Source: Microbulbifer agarilyticus | GTDB lineage: Bacteria; Pseudomonadota; Gammaproteobacteria; Pseudomonadales; Cellvibrionaceae | NCBI RefSeq assembly: GCF_019800665.1 | Contig: NZ_JAHVKO010000009.1 | Span: forward strand, 1-58,121 | Length of the DNA stretch: 58,121 bases | Direction of reading: 5' to 3' | Shown: in pieces, positions 47,804 through 56,800 of the stretch | How the letters are laid out: each line of letters begins with the position of its first letter | Numbering within the stretch: the first letter of the stretch is position 1 | Position numbers and translations under genes: made by a program | The notes under the pieces: generated by a model | What the model saw: only the letters and a program-made list of their open reading frames with translations | What the model was told of the DNA's origin: nothing | The model's database searches: none

Positions 47804-47915
47804 GGTGAGGCTCCGGGTGTTCGTTTTCGGAAGCGTCGGCGACATGGACGTCGCCGACGCAGCTTACAGGGATGTATTCACAGCGGTTCCGAAAACGAAC
47901 ACCCGGGGTCTCACC
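47804..47915. repeat. Cloverleaf inverted repeat B, between ybbP and bioA
   Basis: Arms of 29 nt (47804-47832 and 47887-47915) pair throughout, with two G-T wobbles. Inside them, a perfect 11-bp stem (47833-47843/47850-47860) has loop ATGGAC, and a shorter TACA/TGTA stem has loop GGGA (47865-47876). It ends 34 bp before the bioA ATG and starts 49 bp after the permease stop. It has the same architecture and loop motifs as repeat A but no shared arm sequence. Confidence 0.87.
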
Positions 47916-47949
47916 GCCACCGAAAGGTTTAAAGAACCCCTACCGCAAT

Positions 47950-49221
47950 ATGATTGATCTCGAATTCGACAAGCAGCACGTCTGGCACCCCTACTCGTCC
48001 CTGATCAACCCACCACCCGTCTACCCCATCGCTCGCGCCGAAGGCGTCCGCATTTATCTGGAAGACGGCCGCGGATTAATCGATGGAATGAGTTCCTGGT
48101 GGAGCACCCTGCACGGCTACAATGTTCCCGAACTGAACGCCGCCATACAGGCCCAGATGGAAAAAATGAGCCACGTCATGTTTGGTGGCCTTACCCACGA
48201 GCCCGCAATCGAACTGTGTAAAAAGCTCGTGGCGCTCACCCCGGAGCCACTGCAAAAAGTCTTCCTGTCAGACTCCGGTTCCGTCTCCGTCGAAGTCGCC
48301 ATCAAAATGGCCCTGCAATACTGGCACTCCCAGGGCAAGCCAGAAAAAAGTAAATTACTGGCACTGCGCAACGGCTACCACGGCGACACCTTCGGTGCCA
48401 TGGCCATCTGCGACCCGGTCACCGGCATGCACCATATGTTTGCCAAGCTGCTACCGCAGCACCTGTTTGCTCCCGCACCAACACCAAAATTCGGCGAGCA
48501 ATGTGCCGACAGTGACACTGCAGAAATTCAACAGCTGATTGAACAGAATCATGAGAACCTCGCGGCCGTCATTCTCGAACCCATCGTGCAGGGCGCAGGC
48601 GGCATGCGTTTCTATTCGCCAGAATACCTGCAACGCGTCCGCGCACTGTGCGACCAGTACGATGTACTGCTGATCGCCGACGAAATTGCCACCGGCTTCG
48701 GCCGCACCGGCAAACTGTTTGCCTGTGAACACGCAGAGATCTCACCCGACATCCTCACCCTGGGTAAAACCCTGACCGGTGGTGTACTCACCCTGGCCGC
48801 CACCGTGTGCACCGACAAAGTCGCCAACGGCATTTGCACCGGAGAAGCCGGCGTATTTATGCACGGCCCCACGTTTATGGGTAACCCCATGGCCTGCGCC
48901 GTGGCCAATGCAAATATCGACCTGCTGCTTAAAAGCGACTGGAAGCGGCGCGTCAGCGACATTGAACAACAGCTGCAAAATGAGCTCGCGCCGTTAAAAG
49001 ATGCACCAGGCGTTGCCGACGTGCGCACACTCGGCGCAATTGGCGTGGTGGAAATGAAACAGCCTGTGGATAACAAGACGTTGCAAGAGAGCCTGATCGA
49101 GCAGGGCGTGTGGTTGCGCCCGTTCGGCAAGCTGGTTTACACCATGCCGCCTTACGTGATCAGTTCAGAAGACCTCACGCAGTTGACCGACGCCATGAAC
49201 AAATCGCTTTCCGCACTGTAA
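47950..49221 (+). CDS. bioA: Adenosylmethionine-8-amino-7-oxononanoate aminotransferase
   Basis: BioA converts KAPA to diaminopelargonate with S-adenosylmethionine as amino donor in biotin synthesis. From MIDLEFDKQHVWHPYSSLIN the product has 423 residues. The 26 codons upstream are part of the cloverleaf repeat and its flank. The PLP lysine is in LTLGKTLTGG, with LIADEIATGFGRTGKLFACE before it. SSWWSTLHGYN and GPTFMGNPMAC are BioA signatures that distinguish it from other class III aminotransferases. No bioB, bioF or bioD is adjacent. The Shine-Dalgarno region is poor, and the leader contains the right arm of repeat B. Confidence 0.93.
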   Translation: MIDLEFDKQHVWHPYSSLINPPPVYPIARAEGVRIYLEDGRGLIDGMSSWWSTLHGYNVPELNAAIQAQMEKMSHVMFGGLTHEPAIELCKKLVALTPEPLQKVFLSDSGSVSVEVAIKMALQYWHSQGKPEKSKLLALRNGYHGDTFGAMAICDPVTGMHHMFAKLLPQHLFAPAPTPKFGEQCADSDTAEIQQLIEQNHENLAAVILEPIVQGAGGMRFYSPEYLQRVRALCDQYDVLLIADEIATGFGRTGKLFACEHAEISPDILTLGKTLTGGVLTLAATVCTDKVANGICTGEAGVFMHGPTFMGNPMACAVANANIDLLLKSDWKRRVSDIEQQLQNELAPLKDAPGVADVRTLGAIGVVEMKQPVDNKTLQESLIEQGVWLRPFGKLVYTMPPYVISSEDLTQLTDAMNKSLSAL

Positions 49222-49241
49222 GCCGCGCCGCAAACATTTAG

Positions 49242-49285
49242 TCCGCATAAAATCCGCATAAAATCCGCATAAAATCCGCATAAAA
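49242..49285. repeat. Four exact tandem copies of an 11-bp unit
   Basis: The unit TCCGCATAAAA is repeated four times without spacer in the bioA 3' region, just before the shared terminator. It probably arose by slippage. Confidence 0.95.
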
Positions 49286-49318
49286 AAGGCGCTCCCGGAA
49301 TCCGGCAGCGCCTTTTTT
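49282..49318. terminator. Bidirectional terminator between bioA and the redoxin gene
   Basis: AAAAAAGGCGCT and AGCGCCTTTTTT flank an inner imperfect CCGGA/TCCGG pairing. The stem has A and T runs on opposite sides, so it can end both convergent transcripts. Confidence 0.9.
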
Positions 49319-49342
49319 CTAGCTACGAGCTACGGCGGTAAA

Positions 49343-49972
49343 TCAATATTTCACACTGCAGCCATACGCACGCGAGGAAGCTACCTCAATGGCCTTGCCT
49401 GCCAGTGACGCATCCAGAGCTGCCGCAACGTAGTTGGCGGAGTCCGGGATCACTGCCGGGTTCGCTGAATCGTTATCATCGATGGCACCGGCGTACACTA
49501 CTTCACCTTTCGGATTGATGATAAACATATGCGGCGTGGTCTTGGCGCCATAGGCACGGCCCATACTGCCATCGCTATCGAGCAGGAACGGCGCGCTGGC
49601 TTGCAGCTTGTGGTTCTTCGCCACGTCCAGCGCCTCGGCCGGCTCCAGATAACCCTGCTTTCCCTTCGCAGAAGAAATCACGGTCAGCCAATTGATATCC
49701 GCGTCGGCATACTTTTTCTGCAGTGCCTGCATGTTGCCGCTACCGTAGTGCTTTTTTACGTAGGGGCAGTCTTTGTTAAACCACTCCAGCACCAGCCACT
49801 GGCCCTCATAGTCCTTCAGGTTGTGGGTTTTGCCGGCAGCATCCACTTCACTAAATGCCGGGGCTTTCTCACCCGGTACCGCGGCCGCCATGGCCAGGGT
49901 TGGCAGAGCAAACAGCACGGCGCTGCCCAGGAATTTAGCAATCGAACGTTTACTACGCATACCTTGTTTCAT
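49343..49972 (-). CDS. Exported thioredoxin-fold redoxin
   Basis: This AhpC/TSA-type redoxin is probably periplasmic. The start MKQGMRSKRSIAKFLGSAVL gives 209 residues, with a signal peptide cleaved near LAMAAAVPG. WFNKDCPYVKKHYGSG carries the only cysteine in the active-site position (DCPYV) apart from one near the C-terminus (AYGCSVKY), so it is not a CxxC thioredoxin. GYLEPAEALDVAKNH is conserved in this subgroup. It is 37 bp downstream of the DsbD-like gene, so cotranscription and electron supply from that reductase are plausible. Confidence 0.85.
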   Translation of the reverse strand: MKQGMRSKRSIAKFLGSAVLFALPTLAMAAAVPGEKAPAFSEVDAAGKTHNLKDYEGQWLVLEWFNKDCPYVKKHYGSGNMQALQKKYADADINWLTVISSAKGKQGYLEPAEALDVAKNHKLQASAPFLLDSDGSMGRAYGAKTTPHMFIINPKGEVVYAGAIDDNDSANPAVIPDSANYVAAALDASLAGKAIEVASSRAYGCSVKY

Positions 49973-50009
49973 CACGACAGTGCATCCTCTTTGGTTACAG
50001 TGTTCTGGG

Positions 50010-52109
50010 TTACTTCTCACTAAATAAATCTTTAATCATGCTGACCTGCAAAATTTGCGGCAGCAGTACCGGCGTCCGCTCACCCGCCGGGTACCAGGCA
50101 TACACAGGTACCGAATTGCGCCCCAGCTCACCCAGCGCGCGGGTAATTTCCGGGTCCTGATTGGTCCAGTCGGCGCGCACCATATAGACATCGTTATCGC
50201 GGAATAGATCTGCAACTTCTGCCGTATCCAGCACCAGTTTTTTGTTCACCTGACAGGTAATACACCAGGCTGCGGTGTAATCAATAAATACCGCCTGCCC
50301 ACTGGCCAGCGCCTGCGCAATGGCATTGCGGTCATAAGGCTGCCAGCCTGCCGCTGCCTCCTGCTGCTGCACGCTACCATTGGCAACGCCCTGCTCCTGC
50401 AGGCGGTTGGCCGCGCTGAAGCTTGCCACGAGCGCTGCCAGCACCAATCCCCAGGCCAGCCAGCGGCTACCGCGGAACCCGTGGCGCCCTAACCAGAAGG
50501 CAAACACGATCACCAGCATCAGCATCGCGCCGATTAGCCAGCCACTCTCGCCCACCAAACGCCCCAGCACCCACAGCAGCCAGATCACTGTTGCGTACAG
50601 TGGGAAGGCCAAGGCCTGGCGCAGAGTTTCCATCCATGGGCCCGGCGCAGGTAAGCGGTTCAGCAGCGCCGGGAACACACACAGCAGCACAAATGGCAAC
50701 GCCAGGCCGATACCCAGGCCGAGGAAGATCGCCATGGCACTGTATGCCGGCAACAAGGTAGCGGCGCCCAGGGCCGCGCCCATAAAGGGACCGGTACAGG
50801 GGGCTGCGACAAACACCGCCAGCACGCCGGTGGCAAAACTGCCGCCGCGGCTGCGCCCCGCCACATTCATCAGGTGATGGCCAAATTCATACAGGCCACT
50901 GAAGGACAATGCCATCACCCAGAACAACAGAATCAACCCGAGCACCACCGGCGCCGATTGCAGCTGGAAACCCCAGCCAATGGCAGAACCGCCTGCGCGC
51001 AACACCAGCAACAGTGCACCGAGTGCGGCAAAGGTCACCAGCACCCCAGCAGCATAGCGCAGCCCTTCCTTCACGCGATGCGCAGCCTGTCCGTCGTGCC
51101 CGGCCAAACTGAACAGCTTGATCGAAAGTACCGGGAATACGCACGGCATCAGGTTCAGGATTGCACCGCCGGCAATGGCGGCCAGAATCAGCAGCCACAA
51201 CGGCTGAGTACTCGCTGGCCCTGTCGCGGAAGCCATAGTTACGGCAGCACCAGCCGCACTCGCCGCACCGGCCTGAATTTCTTGATCGTCCAGCTGCCAG
51301 GCCCGCTCGCCGTCACTCACCACAAAGCCGGTGGACGGTGGCATAGGTGCGCCGGGAACCCGCTCAAAGGTATAGCGGATGTTTTCACCAGCCTGCGCCA
51401 CCTCTGGCGCTTTTGCCGTCAGCAATCCGCCGTCGAGGGGGAAAACATCCGGTGTGGATAACTCCACTCCTGCTTCTCGCGGCGCCAGCTCAAACTGAAG
51501 GGTGCCCGCCTGTGGCGAAGCGGCGACCGCCGCTACCTGCCAGAGAAAGTTCTCTGCAGTGGCCTCAGCCGGGACCATCGCCAGGAAGCGATCGCGCAGC
51601 TGCACATCCTGTGGCTGCCAGCTCGCAGCTTCGTCCACGGGCCGCGACAGGGTCATGATGCCGTAACCGGGAATGCAATCCACCTTGCACACCAGCCACT
51701 CCAGGTTCACCACAATATCCATCGCCGCAGCGTCCGGGGTCACCTCAAACAAATAGGCGACATCGCCCTCGTAGCCGAGGTTGGTCAGGTGCTCGATGGG
51801 CAGGCGCACCGGGAAAGGCCACTGGATAGGCCCCACCTCGCCGGTGGCACCGGCAAAATCAAAGCGCGGCGCGGCACCGGAATCCCCGGCATTGCGCCAG
51901 TACACGTGCCAGCCAGGGTCTACCTCAAAGTAAAAACCAATGGTTTCGGCACCCGGGCCGAAGGTATCGGGCACCAGCCAGCGCACCTTGACGTGGTCGC
52001 CACTGGCGGTTTCCTGAGCAGCAGACAAACCGCTCCAACAGGCCATCAGCAGTACAGAGGCCAGAAAAACAGTGCGGTTAAAAATCGAAAGCAACAAATG
52101 CGACTCCAA
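50010..52109 (-). CDS. DsbD/ScsB-like thiol:disulfide interchange protein
   Basis: This inner-membrane protein carries reductant from cytoplasmic thioredoxin to the periplasm. The product is about 699 residues: an N-terminal signal, a DsbD N-terminal-2 type domain (about 35-300) with LVCKVDCIPG cysteines, eight or so transmembrane helices with PCVFPVLSIK and APCTGPFMGAALGA cysteines, and a C-terminal thioredoxin domain with WCITCQ. The domain set is that of ScsB/DsbD2 rather than classical DsbD. The N-terminal start is uncertain: TTG at 52109 is the longest, while a TTG at 52094-52097 has GGAG nearer. The adjacent redoxin is the likely partner. Confidence 0.88.
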   Translation of the reverse strand: MESHLLLSIFNRTVFLASVLLMACWSGLSAAQETASGDHVKVRWLVPDTFGPGAETIGFYFEVDPGWHVYWRNAGDSGAAPRFDFAGATGEVGPIQWPFPVRLPIEHLTNLGYEGDVAYLFEVTPDAAAMDIVVNLEWLVCKVDCIPGYGIMTLSRPVDEAASWQPQDVQLRDRFLAMVPAEATAENFLWQVAAVAASPQAGTLQFELAPREAGVELSTPDVFPLDGGLLTAKAPEVAQAGENIRYTFERVPGAPMPPSTGFVVSDGERAWQLDDQEIQAGAASAAGAAVTMASATGPASTQPLWLLILAAIAGGAILNLMPCVFPVLSIKLFSLAGHDGQAAHRVKEGLRYAAGVLVTFAALGALLLVLRAGGSAIGWGFQLQSAPVVLGLILLFWVMALSFSGLYEFGHHLMNVAGRSRGGSFATGVLAVFVAAPCTGPFMGAALGAATLLPAYSAMAIFLGLGIGLALPFVLLCVFPALLNRLPAPGPWMETLRQALAFPLYATVIWLLWVLGRLVGESGWLIGAMLMLVIVFAFWLGRHGFRGSRWLAWGLVLAALVASFSAANRLQEQGVANGSVQQQEAAAGWQPYDRNAIAQALASGQAVFIDYTAAWCITCQVNKKLVLDTAEVADLFRDNDVYMVRADWTNQDPEITRALGELGRNSVPVYAWYPAGERTPVLLPQILQVSMIKDLFSEK

Positions 52110-52311
52110 CTTGCCGTGGTAATCCGGCGGACCGGATCCTTTTTATACTGACCAACTATCTAAATGGATTGCCCACACCTCCGCAAGTCCCTGACGCTCA
52201 GTCTCGACAGAAGGCGTCTAAGAAAGGACCAAGATGAGAAGTTCAACGGCGACACATGCTTCCGTAGGCCGCGGCTGGTAAAATTGCCGCCACGCAATTC
52301 CCGGAGCCCCC

Positions 52312-53379
52312 ATGAGCGATTCCACACCATCAACCCCAGTACGTCTCACCCAGTACAGCCACGGCGCTGGTTGCGGCTGCAAGATCTCGCCTGCGGTGCT
52401 CGACAAGATTCTCGCCGATAGCGATGCGCCGCAAATGGACCCGAACCTATGGGTTGGCAACCACTCCCGGGACGACGCGGCCGTATACGGCCTGGATGAG
52501 CAGCTGGGCGTGGTTTCCACCACCGATTTCTTTATGCCCATCGTAGATGACCCCTACGATTTCGGGCGTATCGCCGCGACCAATGCGATCAGTGACATCT
52601 ACGCCATGGGTGCCGACCCACTGATGGCCATCGCCATCCTCGGCTGGCCGGTAAATCTGTTGCCGCCTGAGGTAGCCCGCGAGGTAATTCGCGGCGGCCG
52701 CGCGGTTTGCGCCGACGCCGGCATCCCCCTGGCAGGCGGCCACTCCATCGATGCCCCAGAACCCATCTTCGGTTTGGCAGTAACTGGCGTGGTGGAAAAG
52801 CAGCGCCTGAAGCGCAACGATAGTGCGCGCGCCGGCGATAAACTGTTCCTCACCAAACCCCTGGGCATTGGCATCCTGACCACCGCTGAAAAGCAGGAAA
52901 AGCTGCGCCCCGAAGATGCCGGCACTGCGCGCGACCTCATGTGCACCCTGAACCGCCCAGGCAGCCGCTTCGCACGTATGGACGCCGTCAGTGCAATGAC
53001 CGACGTTACCGGCTTTGGCCTGCTCGGGCACCTGGTAGAAATGGCCGATGGCAGTGGTCTCACCGCGCGTATTCGCTTTGATGCAGTGCCGCGTATCAAT
53101 GGGGTCGACCACTACCTGCAGCAGGGCTGTGTGCCCGGCGGTACTGGTCGAAACTTTGACAGTTACGGGCACAGGGTGAGCCTGTCGAGCGACGATCAAA
53201 AACAGCTACTCGCCGACCCACAAACCAGCGGTGGTTTGTTAGTTGCGGTTGCGCCCCAGCAGGAAGCAGAGTTTCTCGCAGCGGCCGCGGAATTTGGGCT
53301 GGAACTGCAACCGATCGGCGAACTGGTAGCGCCACACCCTGAGGGTGCAGAGCAAGGCCCTGCGGTGATTGTGGAATGA
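52312..53379 (+). CDS. selD: Selenide, water dikinase SelD
   Basis: SelD makes selenophosphate from selenide and ATP, the donor for selenocysteine and for 2-selenouridine in tRNA. The 355-residue product has the active-site [12 protein letters not shown] with C21 and K24, equivalent to Cys17 and Lys20 of E. coli; it uses Cys, not Sec. [22 protein letters not shown] and [10 protein letters not shown] are conserved. selU overlaps its stop by ATGA. Confidence 0.96.
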   Translation: MSDSTPSTPVRLTQYSHGAGCGCKISPAVLDKILADSDAPQMDPNLWVGNHSRDDAAVYGLDEQLGVVSTTDFFMPIVDDPYDFGRIAATNAISDIYAMGADPLMAIAILGWPVNLLPPEVAREVIRGGRAVCADAGIPLAGGHSIDAPEPIFGLAVTGVVEKQRLKRNDSARAGDKLFLTKPLGIGILTTAEKQEKLRPEDAGTARDLMCTLNRPGSRFARMDAVSAMTDVTGFGLLGHLVEMADGSGLTARIRFDAVPRINGVDHYLQQGCVPGGTGRNFDSYGHRVSLSSDDQKQLLADPQTSGGLLVAVAPQQEAEFLAAAAEFGLELQPIGELVAPHPEGAEQGPAVIVE

Positions 53380-54488
53380 GTGGCGCCGGCAGCAGACCCG
53401 ATAGCACGGACTACCGGGAAATCTTTCTCAATGATCGGCCACTGATCGACACCCGTGCCCCGCTTGAATTCAACAAGGGCTCCTTCCCCTACGCCACCAG
53501 CCTGCCGTTGATGACCGACGCAGAACGGCAAAAGGTTGGCACCTGTTATAAACAACAGGGCCAGGACGCCGCCATAAAGCTGGGGCACCAGCTGGTCAGC
53601 GGCGCGACCAAAGAAGAGCGGGTAAACGCTTGGGCCGAATTCGCCCGCAAACATCCGCAGGGCTACCTGTTTTGCTTCCGAGGTGGCCTGCGCTCACAGA
53701 TTAGCCAGCAGTGGCTGCATGAGGCAGGCGTCGATTACCCTCGGATACAGGGTGGCTACAAAGCCATGCGCACTTTCCTGTTGAATGAAATAGAAAGTGC
53801 CGTCAGTGAATGCCAGTTTACCCTCGTGGGCGGAATGACCGGCACTGGCAAAACCGAAGTGCTCAACGTGCTCGCCAACGCGGTAGATCTCGAGAAGCAC
53901 GCAAACCACCGCGGATCCACCTTTGGTAAACGCGCTACACCACAACCGTCGCAGATCGGGTTCGAGAATGCCCTGGCTATCGACTTTTTAAAACGTCGCG
54001 CCACAGGCCAGCACCACTTCGTGCTGGAGGACGAAAGCCGCCTGATCGGTCGCTGTTCGGTACCCCTTTCATTACACCAGCAAATGCGCAGCTACCAGCT
54101 TGTATGGCTGGATGATGCATTCGAAAACCGTGTGGAGCGTATCCTCAGGGACTATGTCATCGACCTGTGTGCGGAATTCGTCAAAGAACACGGCCTAGAA
54201 CAGGGCCCGGAAATATTTGCCACGTCACTCAAGCAAAACCTCGCCAATATCACCAAACGCCTCGGCGGTGAACGATACCGGCAGCTAGCCAAAATGATGG
54301 ATCAGGCTCTGGAGCAGCAGCTGACCAGCGGCAATGTCGAGCGGCACCGGGACTGGATTAGCAGCCTGCTACAAGATTACTATGACCCGATGTACGACTA
54401 TCAAATCGAAAAAAATGCTGAGCGCATTATATTTCGCGGCAAGCAACAGGAAGTGGTGGAGTATCTCCGAGAGCAAGCATCCGCGTAG
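53376..54488 (+). CDS. selU: tRNA 2-selenouridine synthase (SelU/MnmH)
   Basis: This enzyme replaces the sulfur at position 2 of wobble 2-thiouridine with selenium in tRNA-Lys, tRNA-Glu and tRNA-Gln, via a geranylated intermediate. The 370-residue product has an N-terminal rhodanese domain with catalytic C100 in [10 protein letters not shown] and a P-loop domain with [10 protein letters not shown] at 152-161. Its ATG overlaps the selD stop (ATGA). No selA, selB or selC is in the window, so selenophosphate here may serve only tRNA modification; this is an inference limited to the window. Confidence 0.95.
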   Translation: MSGAGSRPDSTDYREIFLNDRPLIDTRAPLEFNKGSFPYATSLPLMTDAERQKVGTCYKQQGQDAAIKLGHQLVSGATKEERVNAWAEFARKHPQGYLFCFRGGLRSQISQQWLHEAGVDYPRIQGGYKAMRTFLLNEIESAVSECQFTLVGGMTGTGKTEVLNVLANAVDLEKHANHRGSTFGKRATPQPSQIGFENALAIDFLKRRATGQHHFVLEDESRLIGRCSVPLSLHQQMRSYQLVWLDDAFENRVERILRDYVIDLCAEFVKEHGLEQGPEIFATSLKQNLANITKRLGGERYRQLAKMMDQALEQQLTSGNVERHRDWISSLLQDYYDPMYDYQIEKNAERIIFRGKQQEVVEYLREQASA

Positions 54489-54489
54489 T

Positions 54490-54507
54490 GACCGCTCACT
54501 TGCGGTC
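54490..54507 (+). terminator. Hairpin after selU
   Basis: GACCGC-TCACTT-GCGGTC begins just after the selU stop, and a second GGGTGGTTCACCCC hairpin follows. There is no T run. The rest of the spacer to 54607 holds nothing I can name. Confidence 0.45.
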
Positions 54508-54607
54508 TGCAGGGTGGTTCACCCCATCGAAAGTGCGTATTACTATGATTCGCCGACCATATTCGACAACCGGAAGCTGCAACCTTGTGATTTTTACCTT
54601 TTAAAGA

Positions 54608-54931
54608 TCACTTCTTCGAAAACCTGACCCCGGCATATACCGATCGAATAACGACATACAGACCTGCAGCCACGCAAATCGCCACCAGCCAAATATCGCT
54701 AATCAACCCAAGATAGCTGCCTGCTGCCGCCAATAGTACTGCAAGACCGGCATAAATCAGGGACCGCCCAACGGTATCCGGCAACTCCGGATTCTTTGGC
54801 TTATCACCCTCTTTCCAGCCAACAATCAAGTGATACTTCTTCTTAACAGCTATCGCATAGCCAAATGCTATAAGTGGAATCGCGCCTAGAAGAATGAGCA
54901 TTAAAGGACCAATAAACGCTTGTTGACTCAT
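54608..54931 (-). CDS. Small membrane protein, DUF3784-like
   Basis: The start MSQQAFIGPLMLILLG gives 107 residues with GGAG eight bases upstream. There are three hydrophobic segments (about 5-22, 54-72 and 76-94). The motif KKKYHLIVGWKEGDKPKNPE between the first two resembles DUF3784-type proteins. Function unknown. It is the first of a run of minus-strand genes with more AT-rich sequence than selD-selU. Confidence 0.62.
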   Translation of the reverse strand: MSQQAFIGPLMLILLGAIPLIAFGYAIAVKKKYHLIVGWKEGDKPKNPELPDTVGRSLIYAGLAVLLAAAGSYLGLISDIWLVAICVAAGLYVVIRSVYAGVRFSKK

Positions 54932-55035
54932 AGTACCGACTCCACTCCTTACCCCTGACAAACACAGGCCTGAACAGCAGCGATAATGCCAAATAGCTCA
55001 GTGACCTCAAGGTACGGATTCCTCACGCCTGATTT

Positions 55036-55413
55036 TCACAAATAAGCAAGTTCGCTAATTAGAGCCCGTACCGTGAGCCCGATTACCAACAGTATAATAA
55101 GGCAGGTCAGCCAATTAAAAAGGCGGTATTTAGGTGAACGGTACCCTGCAACGAGCCAAACTGCGACCGAGTATAGAACCAGCTCCCCGATCAACTTTGC
55201 CGCGATGACCTGATGTGACGCCCCATCAACCCAGAAAGATCTGGGTGCATACTGAAAGTATAAATACCAAGCCGCCTGATACAGCACAGCTACAGGCAAT
55301 ATACATAGCCAAAAAATTTTCAAAATTAATCTCGACGGATCCAACACAGGCTTATCCGCCCCTGTCAGGTACTCGCTGGATTCAGCAGTGACGTTAGAAT
55401 GTGATCTTCCCAA
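55036..55413 (-). CDS. Hypothetical three-helix membrane protein
   Basis: I do not recognise this 125-residue protein. It has three hydrophobic segments (about 29-50, 69-90 and 97-118). Its ATG lies inside the end of the GNAT gene, overlapping it by 49 bp on the same strand in another frame. A later GTG at codon 23 is the alternative start. It sits in the accessory right end of the window. Confidence 0.5.
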   Translation of the reverse strand: MGRSHSNVTAESSEYLTGADKPVLDPSRLILKIFWLCILPVAVLYQAAWYLYFQYAPRSFWVDGASHQVIAAKLIGELVLYSVAVWLVAGYRSPKYRLFNWLTCLIILLVIGLTVRALISELAYL

Positions 55414-55889
55414 ACCCCATTAATTTTCAAATACCGCTTCGCCTCACCCTCTTTGACAAAACCAAGGCTCTTGAGGAGCATCGCCGACCTGTCGTTTCTC
55501 GGCATGTAGTTTGCCATAACTCGATTTAACGACAGGTCCGTAAACGCATAATCGATGACGCGCTGACAAAGTGCCTTCATGACACCTCTACCCTCGTATC
55601 GATGATCAACCGCGTACCCCATATAACATGCCCTGAACGGGCCTTTTACGACATTCGTGAGCGAGCACATAGCAACGACTTCATCGCTGCCGGGCTCGAT
55701 TGAAATGAAGTGAAATGAATTGACGTCTTCGACTGGGGAGCACCACTCTTGCAATCGCGCCTTCCAGGCAGCTTCAGAATGGTGACCCTCTGACTTACTC
55801 GGCTCCCAAGCTTGCAGATGCGTCTCGTTTGCCTCATAGAACTTGGATAACCGAGCGGCGTCATCAATAGCGACCAATCTAACTTCCAT
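55365..55889 (-). CDS. GNAT acetyltransferase, RimJ/RimL type
   Basis: The 174-residue protein starts MEVRLVAIDDAARLSKFYE and has the GNAT core: YAVDHRYEGRGVMKALCQRVIDYAF (motif A, about 92-116, by position, with RGVMxxA in place of the usual RGxGxA) and ANYMPRNDRSAMLLKSLGFVKEGE. The overall pattern is that of ribosomal-protein alanine N-acetyltransferase relatives. Substrate unknown. GNAT proteins are frequent integron cargo. Confidence 0.85.
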   Translation of the reverse strand: MEVRLVAIDDAARLSKFYEANETHLQAWEPSKSEGHHSEAAWKARLQEWCSPVEDVNSFHFISIEPGSDEVVAMCSLTNVVKGPFRACYMGYAVDHRYEGRGVMKALCQRVIDYAFTDLSLNRVMANYMPRNDRSAMLLKSLGFVKEGEAKRYLKINGVWEDHILTSLLNPAST

Positions 55890-55989
55890 GCATAACTCTT
55901 AGTGACACAAAACATGAATAGACGAGAAGTCATATCACTCATAATCTAAAACCAATACACACATTCAGGTCATCCAACATTCCCGCTAC

Positions 55990-56724
55990 TCATGAAGAGA
56001 AGGGGAATGCAATCAACTTGCCCAGCTCGGTCCCTGGCATTATAGCGATACAAATTATCTGGGTACTGATGTAGAGCGGAATACCCCATTTAAAAACCGG
56101 GTGCACAGCACCAAACTTGAAACGATCCATCAACACAGGGGCAACCAACAATCCATATGTGCTGAGTAAAACGAGAGCGGTTCCATCAATCGGAACGCCT
56201 GGCAGATAGGCAACGCGAGTCACGGAGGCAGAAATCATGCTTAATGATGCCAGAAGCATAAGACGTTTATGTGCATGAACATCTTTTCTAGCAATTAGAG
56301 CCGCAAGATAAAACGCGGAAAAGAATAGTATTGTATGCAGTATTCCCCATATGAGGCTCAGCTTGAACTGATTATTACTGCGCATTACATCGATTAACAT
56401 TTCGATGCCGCTAACCTGGAGCAAGACAAAGAAAACGATACTCGCATAGCCAAGCTTTCTATGAAAATTTAGCCTTCCCGATTGCACAAAGTTACATTGC
56501 ACACTGAGTAAAATGTACCACCCCAAATACAGGGCAGCGTGTACAATAAAATTAAGGGATACGGCTTCAGACGGACTTGAAATCTTAGAGTAATGAGGCA
56601 TTACTGTTATAAAAATAACGCCCAGCAAAAATATGGAAAATTTTCCATATATAGGCCCCCTCTCAAAGCCTACGACTGCACTGTCCTTACTTCCAACCAC
56701 ACCCCCTTTCTGAACCTGCTCCAT
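55990..56724 (-). CDS. Hypothetical six- to seven-helix membrane protein
   Basis: The 244-residue protein begins MEQVQKGGVVGSKDSAVVGF with AAGGA upstream. It has about seven hydrophobic segments. NFHRKLGYAS and DVHAHKRLMLLASLSMISAS each carry a conserved-looking histidine after a helix, a pattern seen in heme-binding cytochrome b561-like and DUF2306 proteins. I cannot assign it with confidence. It is AT-rich and unlike core genes. Confidence 0.62.
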   Translation of the reverse strand: MEQVQKGGVVGSKDSAVVGFERGPIYGKFSIFLLGVIFITVMPHYSKISSPSEAVSLNFIVHAALYLGWYILLSVQCNFVQSGRLNFHRKLGYASIVFFVLLQVSGIEMLIDVMRSNNQFKLSLIWGILHTILFFSAFYLAALIARKDVHAHKRLMLLASLSMISASVTRVAYLPGVPIDGTALVLLSTYGLLVAPVLMDRFKFGAVHPVFKWGIPLYISTQIICIAIMPGTELGKLIAFPFSS

Positions 56725-56800
56725 TTCAAATTCCTTATTATTAAGGACGAGCCCTAGGCCCGAAGCGTCGATGTCTTTACGTATTTTATGTATTCGGATT

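Noticed and set aside
49242..49285. Possible CRISPR or iteron array
   Set aside because: The units are 11 bp, directly abutting, with no spacers and no cas or rep gene.
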